A stretch of 64,000 nt of DNA from Puccinia triticina (Eukaryota; Basidiomycota; Pucciniomycetes; Pucciniales; Pucciniaceae), in NCBI RefSeq assembly GCF_026914185.1, contig NC_070558.1, forward strand, positions 1 to 64,000, read 5' to 3'. A model generated the notes under the pieces. It was not told the DNA's origin. It did no database searches and saw only the letters and a program-made list of their open reading frames with translations. This document shows, piece after piece, positions 22,962-33,851 of this stretch. Made by a program: the position numbers and the translations under genes. Each line of letters begins with the position of its first letter. The first letter of the stretch is position 1.

Positions 22962-23401
22962 CTAACCGGTGATAATATCTAGATCGCTGCTATCTGCAGG
23001 TTGATAGGATTCACAGGAGCCTTCTGAGCTTGGGATAATATATGATGATTTAGAGTAGTTAGACACTACCGTTTGTCCTTGAGGAACAAAGTAGTTTTCT
23101 AATTTTTCTTTAGTTTTTTGATCAAAAGTCCCGTCGTCAAACACGGATTTCTTGCTTGAAGATTAGCTAGGGATCTGCTGAGAGACTGTAGCTTTGTTCT
23201 TTGGTTCTACTATTGTGGAATTGGTGGTGGGTTTAATCACCTTTTTGATTTTAATCTGGTTAAGAGAGCTAGAGGGGTCACGGTTGATAAGTTTAGATAC
23301 CGGTTTTTTGCTCTCGAAAGGGTCTGCGGTTGGTGTGGCCTTCTTAGCTCTAGGTTTAGTAGACACTGGGACAACTGGGTTAGTCAGAACGTCCGGTGTA
23401 A
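22962..23401 (-). pseudogene. Unrecognised ORF remnant cut by an LTR
   Basis: Minus-strand frame with a single in-frame stop at about 23,163: a Lys/Pro/Thr-rich stretch (KPRAKKATPTADPF) then an acidic/polar tail (TKEKLENYFVPQGQT). It begins directly at the LTR end at 23402, so it is the surviving part of a longer sequence. No domain recognised; a gag-like tail or a host disordered protein are both possible. Confidence 0.35.
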
Positions 23402-24150
23402 GGCTCAAAAGGTGTCGTGAGACCCTTTTGCTGAATGGCAAAAGGTATGGATGAGGTGCAAGCTCTGCCTTTCTGTATATCAGAAAACAAGACCTCCAAG
23501 CTAAGCTTGGCAGTTTTATTTGGTGATAAGGATATGTTCAGAGATGAAGAGTATAGTTGGATTGTATGGTGGAAAGTTCTGAGTGTCTAAGAAACAGATG
23601 AGATGTCTGAAATGGGCAGAAAATACTGATGACTTGGATGGGGCTTGAACCCAGGTCTGTGAGCAGAGGGTATATAAAGTGAAAAAGAGAAGGTCAAGGT
23701 TTGAAAGCTATGCTTCCACCAGGATTGGAACCCAGTACCTTGAGAGGCTTGTGAAAGGTTTGTGAAATCAACTATGAGTGTGAATTGCAAGTAACTGTGA
23801 TATGTATGTGTAATAAATAACTGTGACAGGTGAGTAGATGGATGATGGGAGCCAGATGGCATGAGGGAGGAAACAACTGGCAGGCAGAGGCCTCCTTATA
23901 TAGTAAACTGAGAAGGGGTCTAACTTCTAGGGGGTTACATGAGTTTCATATGTATGCAATATCAAAACAGTGGCCAACTTGTGGTTGAGTGGAATCAAAG
24001 GAAGGAAATAAAAGAAACAAAGGAATTCAATATGAGGTATTCAATATCCTATGCAAAGTATCCTAGAGCTGAGTTGTGTGTGAAATCATATGTGAAATAC
24101 TCTGTGAACTGTCCCGGACTAGCATGTGAAAGGTGTGATCCGTGTATCTT
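23402..24150 (-). mobile_element. Family A LTR relative, minus orientation
   Basis: Plus-strand TGTAAGGCTCAAAAGG at 23402 is the complement of the family A LTR end, and similarity (GGTGCAAGCTCTGCC, AAGCTAAGCTTGG) runs to about 23,530. A promoter-like CCTTATATAG near 23,890 fits the far end. The start near 24,150 is not fixed. Two tRNA T-arm-like pieces (GGGTTCAAGCCCC and GGGTTCCAATCC on the minus strand) lie at 23,640-23,760. Confidence 0.5.
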
Positions 24151-24154
24151 CTGA

Positions 24155-24914
24155 TCCAGTAGAGATATGAAAGTGGTTCCAGTTGGTGACTAGGGGTTAT
24201 TTTGGCCGTAGATTCCATTTCTGCCTTCCATTTGTTGCTATCTTTAGGCGTTTAGAGAGTACCAATAAAAGTTTTAATTTTCCTCCTACAAACACAGGAA
24301 TAACGACTACACCGGAAGAGTCTTCTCTTTTAAGAACGGTGACACTGACGGGGGACTGGTGTCAACTGGTTCTTGGTCCCACTTGAGAGGGACAACGGCT
24401 GGGCTTTTTGGCTTACAAACAACCTTTGGTTTCTTATAAGCAGTTACCAATCAAAAGGTCTCAGAAGCTGTGGTCGGGCCTTTCTTGACCGTGGGTCTGG
24501 CAATTGTAGGTGCAGGATTGGAAGTAGGAGTAGTCAACCTGACGGCTCCAGCGTTAGTAAGCTTAGAAGTAGACACTATGAGAAACACCACTAAGAGGTA
24601 ATGGTTTTGGATCAATAAATATCTAAACGTTAATTTGGATTATATTACGAAAGGATAACTGAAAGTTCTAATCGTTAAGCGCACAGATTAGAAAACCAGT
24701 TCTGAGGAATGGAGAAGTTCTGATTGGTAAGAGGAAGACGGAAGATTGAGAGATATCAGGTTTCCTCAGAAGGCTGAGAATGAAAGCGGGGCGGTAGCAA
24801 AGCGGAAAAGTCAAAGAGATATCTTAGAAAGATATGTAACCTTTGAAAGGAAGTAAAAATATGGTTTGGCGGTACACAGGAAAGATTTCCCGGCCAGACC
24901 CCCAATTGTCAGCT
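24155..24914. other. Non-coding / decayed host of element B
   Basis: No ORF above 75 codons. Short protein-like pieces occur on the minus strand near 24,180-24,330, but no frame can be followed. Element B inserted here (duplication CCGG at 24915-24918). Confidence 0.4.
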
Positions 24915-24918
24915 CCGG

Positions 24919-25837
24919 TGAGGGACTCCTGTCCGTGCTAAGCGGCGGCAGTCGGGTGAGGGGATGGATGCTGTTTAGGCTGCCCTTGTGGTGAGTGGTC
25001 CGTCGAGATGGGCGCTGAAATGGGTGGGGATCTGGGATAGCTTTTGTGGTTGGAGTGGTTTTGAGAGGTTCGCCGGGGTTTTGGATCCTCGGCGGCGGTT
25101 GTTTTGTTTGAGGAAAAAGGGATGAGGGTGATCTTAAAGAGGAAGAAAGAAAGGATCTGGGATTCTGGATGAAAGGTGATCGGCGGACGGAGCCCGAAAG
25201 TTTGAACTCTGAAGATATGATCTCTGAATCTTGATGGTCCGTATTCTGGGGATCAGAATGCCATGCCTCTCCCATCATCCAAGTTCGGCGAACTTGGACT
25301 CCGGGAGAGCCACATGTCACGTGTATTTCATCATCTCCTCCGCGCGCTACGCGCGCACACACACACAACAAACAGGAGAAACAGGAAACAGAGAACACAA
25401 GTCAAAGAACAAAGAAATGAAAGTGAGAGGAGACGGAAGAAAAAGAACCAGAGGAAAGGAGAAGGAAAAGAGGAAGGAGGAAGCAGAAAGACTCAGGCCA
25501 AAACAGACAGAACAAAAAGAATAGAAGGAAGAGAACCAGAAGAAACCAGGGAATAAACCCACAGCAGATGCTGTGTTAGGACCAAGAAAGATGAAACAGG
25601 GATGGAGACTGAGAAGAAAAGGAGATGGAAAGATGGGAGAAGGAAAAAAAAAAAAAAGAGAGGGGGGAAGGAGTATGGAAGAGAAGGGTGAAAGATGAGG
25701 AAAAATGGGGGAGTTGAGGGTCTTGAGAATCTTGATGTTTCTTGAGACTTGAGGAATGAAACTGAAACTGGACTCTTGATGACAATCCTGGCGGCGGCGA
25801 TGATCCTGACTAGCTGGCCACGAGAGGGGCCACCACA
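24919..25837 (-). repeat. 3' LTR of element B
   Basis: 919 bp. The C/T-rich minus strand gives Phe/Ser/Pro-rich ORFs that also appear in the other LTR and are not real proteins. Confidence 0.95.
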
Positions 25838-25945
25838 TCCACCCACCACTTGGAGTCTGTCCCCAGACTCCTTCGACGTTCCCTACGGCCAAAGACAGAG
25901 GCAGAAACCTGGAAAGAAAACCCAAACAAAGGTCCCAAAGGCGGC

Positions 25946-27172
25946 TCACGAAGTGGCGACGTAATGCTTACAAACAGCGTAGAGGAACCCTAAGGTGCAT
26001 ACTAAGGAGGGGGACTTACTTCTGGTCAGTAATGCCCCCACGCGGAAAGTACCGCTTGACCTGATCCGCCGCGAAACGGCGTTTGAGCTCCGTCCCGTCA
26101 AGCTCGGCGAGGACGTAGGAGCCCCCTTGAACCTGCTTGACAATTTGGTAGGGGCCGTTCCACTTGTGGGCGAAAAGCTGCCCCATTGCACTTCTAGAGA
26201 TCGGTTGTAGGCGAGGACAAGGTCGCCAGACTGGAGCGGATGCCGGAATTTCCCGAAGTTCTTCTCTTGCCAGTATCGAACGGACTCTTCACGCGAATTC
26301 ATCATCCTCTTGTACGCGAGACGCCGAGAATCTTCGCTCCTCTCAAGCTGCTTGGACCGTGCTACCAAGAGATCCGTCGTGTCGCGGACTTCTTCCCAGT
26401 CGACGCCGAGGTAGGATTCAATGTCTAGGTCAATCGGGAGCGCTGCCCGCTGCCCGAAAATCAACTCGTAAGGCAAGTATCCCGTAGTCCGCTTCGTCGA
26501 AATCCGATCAGCGAACAACACCAGGGGCAAGAATTTGCGACAGTTCTTGCCCGACTCGCCTGCTAACTTGACTAGCGCCGCCTTCAAAGGGCCGTGTCCC
26601 CGCTCAACCATACCCTTGTTGCGGAGGAGCTCCTGAAACGTCTTGATCCCAATTGAACGAGGATCTTGAAACAAAGCCGTAATCAAAACCTTCTCAAGAT
26701 AAAACACGGATAGCTTATTCCTTTTATGGAGATGACCTTCTGGCGTGAAGAGCAACTCCGCGCCGTCGAACGATAGCGGATCTTCAAGCTGAACCAAGCG
26801 CTCCGCGAGCTGGCGGGGCTGGCTGATCAGAACCATGTTGGTTGGTTGTTTCAGACCGATAGCCTTCTGAGTTGAGTTCAGCGGGCTAAGATTTGCGCTA
26901 GAAAGTTGAGGAACCCAAAGAGTTGAGCGCTTCCCCTTGAGTTGCAGCTTCCAAACCCACTCATCGTCCTCTTTCGGATGAAAGGAGGGCGGCTTGATCT
27001 TGCTGAAACGATTGAGAGTAATCGGCCGTATCGACACCTCACTAGGAAAAGAGAAAAGCGACCAAGTACGGCTCACGAGAGTGGCAGGATGTAGAGTTTT
27101 TACAACACGGTAGGTATCTACCCGGAGGCGCATACTAAGGAGAGAACTTACTTCTATACTCCTTGCCTCCAC
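25946..27172 (-). pseudogene. Element B, integrase C-terminal region
   Basis: Reads in the same frame as the gag ORF, after one stop codon (TGA preceded by T near 27,188). From about 26,700 down it has the integrase end typical of Ty3/gypsy elements: MVERGHGPLKAAL, FADRISTKRTTGYLPYELIFGQ, then the C-terminal domain (SGDLVLAYN). A one-base shift near 26,185 moves the end to another frame, where KWNGPYQIVKQV and FAADQVKRYFPRG can be read to about 26,040. The catalytic DDE core is absent. The first 130 residues are unrecognised. Confidence 0.8.
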
Positions 27173-27187
27173 TAAAACTAAGCCTCC

Positions 27188-29041
27188 TCAACCGCGCTCC
27201 GGCTGAAGTAAAGGTAGTTTACCCTCATTTCGGAGGCGATCTTCGGATGTTGGGATTGAATCGGAGCCTACTCCAGTTCGACTCCATGCAAGTCCAGGAT
27301 CCACTTTGCCATGCGAGACAAGAGAACCGCTTGAGTTGATCTGAAAGGATGGACCGCGATGACAGGCAAGGAGATCACGGAAGCCAATCAGGTTAAGAGG
27401 AGCCCGGACCCATTTGTCGAGCGATCTAGAATCCAAGACATCCCAGGATTCGGGACCAGGGTTTGCGCAGAGACCAACACTCAGATTCCTGACACAATCA
27501 CGCGAGGTCGTCGGCTCTTTGATTGTTTGTTGGGAAAACTCGGAATCAGTGTTCAACTCTGACCCGGGGATCGTACGCGCGGACTCCCTGGAGAGACCAA
27601 GACCTGGGGGAAAGGATGCACCGAGACCCTCGGGAGACTGGCGAATATCATCTTGTCTTTGGAAGGGGTTGGATCTAAAAGATTCAACTGTGGATAAGGA
27701 TGTGACTGGATCGGACACAGAGATGGGATCCTTGAAAGAACCTTGAGAAGGGTTGGATTGATTGCCTCGGGGAAAGGGATTGGATGCAATGACTGAGGGC
27801 GGCTTTGGATCTAAAATAGCCTTCTTGACATCTTTTTCTTGCGGGTCGGCAAACGTACGAGTGGGCTCCTTGGAGAGACTGAGGCCTGGAGGATAGAATA
27901 CAGGAAGGATTTTGAAGGGCTTGAGATCATCAGGTTGTTTTCGGGCAGGATGGCATTGAACATTTTCGACAAGAGACGGAGACGCAATTGGACTAGACAA
28001 GGAAAAGTCTTTCTGATCTGAATCGGAGGCTGCTTCCGGTGAACTGAGCGATGAAGGTTGAACGATCAGGGAAAATACTTCATAACACGAGCTCTTAACT
28101 TCTTCAAGAGTGTTGATATAAAAGGACTTCCCAACTAGCGCGGAAAAAAGGGAATCCCAAGATCGGCAGAAGACTGGACAATCCTCAGCGAACGATCTGC
28201 CCTCCTCTTCTGACCACGATTGAGCTAGGAATTCTAGATCCTGAAGTGTGAACTCTACAATGCCGACGCGGCGATTGGGAAGACTAGGCTTTGAATCTGG
28301 GGCTTGAGGAACCTGGGGATCTGAGAGTTCCCTCTCACAGTGCTTCCTTGATGATCGCGGCACCTTAGGAAATTCGTCCACCGGCGGTGAGGATTTGCGT
28401 GAATCCAAGAATTCCGTGGCATGTTGGTCGGCTTCCAGATTCAGCATGACCTGATTGACAGCTTTGCTGAGCTTCTCAAAACTCGGGAGCTGAAATCGTT
28501 GATTGCGCGTGGTTATCCTTATCTTCTTCCTGATCAGCTCGGCCCGGATTTGCTCTTGAATACCAACGGAGAAGGCGAGATAAAAGTCAGTTTTGATCTC
28601 TTCAACGGTACCGATCTGATTGTTCCTAAGCAGGGATGACTGAATCGGATCCCAGGACTGCCGAAAGATCTGGTAGTCGTTAACTGAAGAAATTCCTCCT
28701 TTTGCGGACCACGTCCGCACTAGAGCTTCAAGATCTTGACGCAAGAACCAAGATACATCAGCTCGACCCCAGTAAGCAAGCATTGATGCTTTGAGCTTCG
28801 CCCAGTCGTGATCCTCAAATCCATCGAGGGTCTCGACCACATCTAGAACATCGTACGTTGAAATGAAGCACTCGAGCTGATAGGCCATGTCAAATTCTGA
28901 TGCGCCGTCCTCTTTAGCTGCTGTTTGGTATGCTTCGAGGAACCCCTCGACATTTGTCCCGTCAAATTCAAGGTCCCGATCCTCATCGTCGATTTTGACC
29001 ATCCTCGCTGGCCGGACAACGTCCGACGTAGATGAACTCAA
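27188..29041 (-). CDS. Element B gag-like protein, 617 aa
   Basis: 617 codons from ATG 29041. Residues 1-190 look like a folded gag domain: acidic start (KIDDEDRDLEFDGTNVEGFL), then a helical segment (QLECFISTYDVLDVVETL, WAKLKASMLAYWG). The rest is Ser/Pro-rich and mostly disordered, with repeated LGLSRESARTI / LSLSKEPTRTF units. No CCHC knuckle is visible. It sits between the tRNA-like primer site and the integrase remnant. The frame is open throughout, unlike neighbouring elements, matching a young insertion. By position it would build the particle that packages the element RNA. Confidence 0.75.
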   Translation of the reverse strand: MSSSTSDVVRPARMVKIDDEDRDLEFDGTNVEGFLEAYQTAAKEDGASEFDMAYQLECFISTYDVLDVVETLDGFEDHDWAKLKASMLAYWGRADVSWFLRQDLEALVRTWSAKGGISSVNDYQIFRQSWDPIQSSLLRNNQIGTVEEIKTDFYLAFSVGIQEQIRAELIRKKIRITTRNQRFQLPSFEKLSKAVNQVMLNLEADQHATEFLDSRKSSPPVDEFPKVPRSSRKHCERELSDPQVPQAPDSKPSLPNRRVGIVEFTLQDLEFLAQSWSEEEGRSFAEDCPVFCRSWDSLFSALVGKSFYINTLEEVKSSCYEVFSLIVQPSSLSSPEAASDSDQKDFSLSSPIASPSLVENVQCHPARKQPDDLKPFKILPVFYPPGLSLSKEPTRTFADPQEKDVKKAILDPKPPSVIASNPFPRGNQSNPSQGSFKDPISVSDPVTSLSTVESFRSNPFQRQDDIRQSPEGLGASFPPGLGLSRESARTIPGSELNTDSEFSQQTIKEPTTSRDCVRNLSVGLCANPGPESWDVLDSRSLDKWVRAPLNLIGFRDLLACHRGPSFQINSSGSLVSHGKVDPGLAWSRTGVGSDSIPTSEDRLRNEGKLPLLQPERG

Positions 29042-29508
29042 AACTGCAAATGATACAGAGAGACGTACAAGGGCGGCTCACAGCGGTGGCGATGATGTTT
29101 TGACAAAAGACGGGTAGAACTTCAGAGGTGCCACTGATTTGGTGGGGACTTACTTCTACAACCCAAGTGCCCCGCCGCTGAACCCTAAAAGAAAGACAGA
29201 ATCGAATCCAAGAGAGCGATTGAGAGATAGGGGTCGTCTTGATCCTTTGAAACAAGGAGTAGATCGATGAGATTGAGAGGGAATTGCTCTGAGGCACCGT
29301 TGGCGCCTCAAAGGAATCCGCTCAAGGAGAGAGGCCCGCACGATCGATCGAGGTTGTTTGTGGTCGTGGATGTGCGGGATAGTCAAGAGAAAAGAACCAG
29401 ACTCCGTTCAGCTGGAATCCTCGTGGATTTGGATGGATAAGAAAATTCAGAGAAAGGATCAAAAGAAAAGAATACTGATAACCGCCAAACGGCCTCAAAA
29501 CCACAGTA

Positions 29509-29558
29509 CGAGACTGTAAATCTTGAGGTCGCTGATTCGATCCCGGCTCGGGGGACCA
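29509..29558. promoter_or_regulatory. Primer-binding site extending into a 50-nt tRNA-Tyr 3' half
   Basis: On the plus strand this reads as the 3' half of a mature tRNA-Tyr: 5-bp anticodon stem CGAGA/TCTTG around loop CTGTAAA (anticodon GTA), 5-nt variable loop, T arm with loop TTCGATC, acceptor strand, discriminator A and the post-transcriptional CCA at 29556-29558. Two bases (AA) separate it from the LTR at 29561. In element orientation it is TGGTCCCCCGAGCC... just after the 5' LTR, as a primer-binding site should be. A normal site needs only about 10-18 nt. Confidence 0.85.
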
Positions 29559-29560
29559 AA

Positions 29561-30479
29561 TGAGGGACTCCTGTCCGTGCTAAGCGGCGGCAGTCGGGTG
29601 AGGGGATGGATGCTGTTTAGGCTGCCCTTGTGGTGAGTGGTCCGTCGAGATGGGCGCTGAAATGGGTGGGGATCTGGGATAGCTTTTGTGGTTGGAGTGG
29701 TTTTGAGAGGTTCGCCGGGGTTTTGGATCCTCGGCGGCGGTTGTTTTGTTTGAGGAAAAAGGGATGAGGGTGATCTTAAAGAGGAAGAAAGAAAGGATCT
29801 GGGATTCTGGATGAAAGGTGATCGGCGGACGGAGCCCGAAAGTTTGAACTCTGAAGATATGATCTCTGAATCTTGATGGTCCGTATTCTGGGGATCAGAA
29901 TGCCATGCCTCTCCCATCATCCAAGTTTGGCGAACTTGGACTCCGGGAGAGCCACATGTCACGTGTATTTCATCATCTCCTCCGCGCGCTACGCGCGCAC
30001 ACACACACAACAAACAGGAGAAACAGGAAACAGAGAACACAAGTCAAAGAACAAAGAAATGAAAGTGAGAGGAGACGGAAGAAAAAGAACCAGAGGAAAG
30101 GAGAAGGAAAAGAGGAAGGAGGAAGCAGAAAGACTCAGGCCAAAACAGACAGAACAAAAAGAATAGAAGGAAGAGAACCAGAAGAAACCAGGGAATAAAC
30201 CCACAGCAGATGCTGTGTTAGGACCAAGAAAGATGAAACAGGGATGGAGACTGAGAAGAAAAGGAGATGGAAAGATGGGAGAAGGAAAAAAAAAAAAAAG
30301 AGAGGGGGGAAGGAGTATGGAAGAGAAGGGTGAAAGATGAGGAAAAATGGGGGAGTTGAGGGTCTTGAGAATCTTGATGTTTCTTGAGACTTGAGGAATG
30401 AAACTGAAACTGGACTCTTGATGACAATCCTGGCGGCGGCGATGATCCTGACTAGCTGGCCACAAGAGGGGCCACCACA
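29561..30479 (-). repeat. 5' LTR of element B
   Basis: 919 bp, nearly identical to 24919-25837. An A run of about 14 with flanking G-rich sequence lies near 30,286-30,310 in both copies. Confidence 0.95.
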
Positions 30480-31163
30480 CCGGTCTCTTTGGTGACCCGG
30501 AGTTGATAGGGTTTTGTTTGGTCACACTACAGTTAGTTTAAGTAACAAGTGGAAAAAATTCCAACTCAACGCCGAAGGTGGAGGGACTAGCACCCTTACG
30601 TAAGTAAGGGGACGCGGCAATTACTCTAGCCAAGCGCCGTTGCTCAAACAGGTTTAAAGGAACTCTGTTCTTCTAGGATACAGGTATGTAGACCTGTACC
30701 TAGGAGGATACTCAAAGGAGGAGGAAAGCTGTAAAGGAAATATAAGGTTAGTAGATTACAAGGAAAAACCCCACTCAATTTAGTTTAAGTAATGTCAACG
30801 GGTTTGTTTGTGTAATAATCTTGGGGGGGGATCTCTACAGGTGAGAGACCTCCCCTTTTATATTACAGGGATCAGCTCCCTCCTTGGAGTCAAGGACCTG
30901 AGGGATCCTTAACTCCAAGGAGAGGAGTGATCACGGAATTCAGAAGGGGATTTACATAAATGAGTATGTAATCTCCCCATTTGTACATATATTGTGCTTA
31001 ATCAGGATAAATACATAGAGAGATAAGATTATCTCTCTCTGTATGAACAAATATGTAATCAATGTGAAATAAGATTAATTACATACTCAAAACATTGTGA
31101 AATATGTAGTAAATACATAATAATCGTACATTGAAATGAAAGGTACATAATTAATGTAACGAC

Positions 31164-31232
31164 AGGGAATTGAACTCTTGACTTTATGTACATGAGTCCA
31201 GTCTTTAACCATTAGGTTATAAGACATGTACT
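31164..31232 (-). ncRNA. tRNA-derived relic (SINE head or tRNA pseudogene)
   Basis: The minus strand has an A-box-like CCTAATGGTTAAAG, an anticodon-loop-like GGACTCATGTA and a B-box-like GAGTTCAATTCC at tRNA spacing. The acceptor and T stems do not pair, so it is not a working tRNA. Confidence 0.4.
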
Positions 31233-32261
31233 ATGCATTATAGACACATGGACTTAGTGTCTCAGTGTCTGAAACCTGCACAGCTTTCTGTATTGCTGTG
31301 TAGTCTGCTTGAGTGACTTGCACAGCCCCATGGTTACTATGCCGCTTTATTAATGTGGCTTGTGGTTGCTAGGTTACTGTAATAAGTGGCTTGTGGTTGC
31401 TACACAGCCACATCTGAGGCTGGCTGGTGTTGTGACATAGTCACAGTACTCGACTGCAACACATGTCACAGTCCGTGTAGATAGTCTATATAGTTTCTTT
31501 TCCTCTCTTCTAGATGAAAAGTATTGATCACCTGGAGCTCTCTACACAACAGCTGGTTGCTACGCAGCCACATATATGCACTCAAATATATGTAAAAGGG
31601 TAGTATGTAAGCTATATAAATGCAGTTGTGTACAACCAAGTATGTAAACTGAAGGGGGTGTGTGTATCACAAGAGGGTGTAATGTAACACCACATATGTA
31701 AACCAGAAATTTTTGAATTTTTCCATCCGGAACAAAAGTGTCTACCACACCGCTTGCCAGGAAGTACCCCTGGCGTGTAATTTTTAGCAAAATTGCATTT
31801 TGGCCAGAATTGAATGAGCCACTACATACTTTGGTCTGTTGAGCTTGGGAGAAAGTCCTTGTAAGGGTTGGGAGACCCTTCACTGTTTGGAGGCGGAGGG
31901 ACAAGGCAGTGATGCCTTGGAGCGGTTCTAGAAACAATCTTGGGGGGCTTTATTTCATAGAGCTAGCTCAGTGAGAGAAGGATCAGTCCGGGGTCTCTAC
32001 TGTACATACAAGATGAATCATAGAAGAAGGAGAAGAAAGGTAGTGAGAAGCTTACCTAGCTCAGTGAGAGAGGGATCAGTCCGGGGTCTCTACTGAGCTA
32101 GGTGGGAAGCAGGGAAGTGAAGACTATATAGCTGAGAATCAAATACAAGCTGATGTAATCAGGGATAGTCTTGTGTAACATTGTGAAACCCAAGGGGAGC
32201 GCGGGCTTCACAGTCCTCCAAATTTTTATCCCATTTTTCTTACCTATGCATTAGAAAATCT

Positions 32262-32436
32262 TGATCAATTATGGTATTCAAAATTGCATAAGATTTTTTT
32301 ACATAAAATCATAAACTGCGATTTTGGCTGGGAGATGTCACTTTAAGTTTTATGCACGTTGACATCTCCCAGCCAAAATGGGCTTTATGATTTCATGTAA
32401 ACAGTGGCATATCCAATTTTGAATACCATAAATCAA
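32262..32436. repeat. 175-bp imperfect palindrome (foldback element)
   Basis: Arms of about 78 bases (32262-32340, 32360-32436) around a 19-nt loop. The inner 19 bases pair perfectly (TTTTGGCTGGGAGATGTCA) and so do outer blocks (ATGGTATTCAAAATTG). A few mismatches lie between. Confidence 0.85.
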
Positions 32437-33851
32437 TGGCGGGGCCTCTCAACCTGCAATTCTGAGGTACAATTCTGCTGAAAACTTGAACAGAAATTTG
32501 CTTGGGGACTTTCACCAATATTTGAAAATCACGTGTCCTTTGAGGCAGCGCAATAGAAGTTTTGGATCTTTTCTGAATATGTACACAGCGGTTGCAGGAG
32601 GCCGGCAAAAAGTGTGGAAGTTCGGTGGTCAAATTGACTGACCCCCCTGAGCGCGCTTTGACCATTCAAAAAGGGACCTCCGGTAAGCCGGCAAAAAGGC
32701 CGTCAACATCGCAACCCCCCCCCCCCCCCCCCCCCCCCCCCGCCCATACGCATCCAGTCAAACCCCGGGCAAACTTAAGGGTTGATTGACGGCAAGGACA
32801 AATTGCCGTCCAGCCCGCTCCCCCCAAGATTGGTGGTGTCGGTCAGTTTGACCCCTCATGCCGGCAAACCACCGGCATTTCGCCAACCCAACACCCCTCC
32901 CAAAACCCAGATTTGGGCTGGATTGACCCATATCGGCTCGCTCAGCACTCTCACCATCCGATTGTTCTCAGTTCACATTCTTCTAGACAGCTCACAGGGC
33001 ATCCTGACCAAAGTCAGGCAATCAAATACAGGCTACTGGGACATTTTTTTTGGTTTTCATTGCATTATTAAACTGTTTTGAGGCTCTAGTGTTTAGTGCT
33101 TTTTTCTGCTTTTTTTTGCCTTTCTTGTATTTCGAGTGCAAACAAACAAAGATCTGGGTGATTGAGAAGGAGTGCAAGAGAAAAAACAGCAAGGAAGGAG
33201 GATAGGCAACGGGAGGAGGAATAACGGACGGAGCAAATAGCAATCAGTCCAAGAGGAGCATCCCGCCCCATTTTTCGTACACATACACCTCGAGATGCCC
33301 ACTGCATTGTTTGAGCAGCATGCCAGATATTGCCGGGTGATGAACTCGTATACCTGCTTCTTGTCCCCACTCAGGTTGATGGCATGTGGGGTCGGGTGGA
33401 TGGGCAGATGGGCTTTGTCGTTCTTCCGCCCGTTCTGTGGCATCTGGAAGTTGTCAGCATCCTTCAAACACAAAAATCAGCTGCGTTCATGTCCTTGACT
33501 GAGATAGGCTGCATACCTGGTCGCAAAATCTGATGAGACCTTTCTGGTAGAGCTTTTCTGTGATCTACATGTATGAATATGTTTTTGAATGTTGATTAGT
33601 AGGTGTGGCCGCCAGTGGGAATCACCTGAAGAAAGACAAGATACGCACGTCCAGAACCTTCTTTGGTGTCAGATGGAGCAGCCTAGAGCCGCATTTTTGC
33701 AGCTCGACTGTGGTGAGGGGTGACGGCTTCCTAGTTCAGAAACCCAAGCCAAAGCAAATAACAGGAATCAGCGAGGTATTTGAGATACTGCTCTACTTAT
33801 GTGGGTTTGAGAGAGAAAGGTCAGCTACCATTTGATATACGGCTTGATATT

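Larger units (their letters stand above)
24919..30479 (-). mobile_element. Non-autonomous Ty3/gypsy element B with near-identical LTRs
   Basis: Two 919-bp LTRs (24919-25837 and 29561-30479) flank 3.7 kb. In minus orientation each LTR starts TGTGGTGGCC and ends GGACAGGAGTCCCTCA. The target duplication is CCGG (24915-24918, 30480-30483), or 5 bp if a shared T is counted. The interior has a long gag ORF and only the end of integrase; protease, reverse transcriptase and RNase H are missing, so it must borrow enzymes. By eye the LTRs differ at two positions only, both TCG to TTG on one strand or the other. Insertion is recent. Confidence 0.93.
30484..33089. other. Non-coding region with small repeats and hairpins
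   Basis: 2.6 kb without a supported gene. Contents: a hairpin at about 30,882-30,927 (CTCCTTGGAGT / ACTCCAAGGAG); a tRNA-derived piece (31,164-31,232); a repeated GTGGCTTGTGGTTGCTA (31,358 and 31,386); a repeated AGCTCAGTGAGAG...ATCAGTCCGGGGTCTCTACT (about 31,963 and 32,058), the second copy bounded by TAGCTCAGT/ACTGAGCTA; the long hairpin at 32,262-32,436; and a run of about 27 C at 32,715-32,741. Some of this is likely LTR remnant. Confidence 0.5.

Noticed and set aside
24811..25398. 195-codon Ser/Pro-rich ORF that could be a secreted effector
   Set aside because: Also an LTR reading frame, duplicated at 29495-30040; no signal peptide supported by a gene structure.
25347..25949. 200-codon Phe/Ser/Leu-rich ORF, membrane-protein-like
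   Set aside because: Lies in the LTR of element B and is repeated at 29989-30525 in the other LTR; caused by the purine-rich strand.
29509..29558. Real tRNA-Tyr gene
   Set aside because: Only the 3' half is present, with a templated CCA, at the exact primer-site position of an LTR element.
31164..31232. Functional tRNA-Met gene
   Set aside because: Acceptor and T stems do not pair and the B-box is degenerate.
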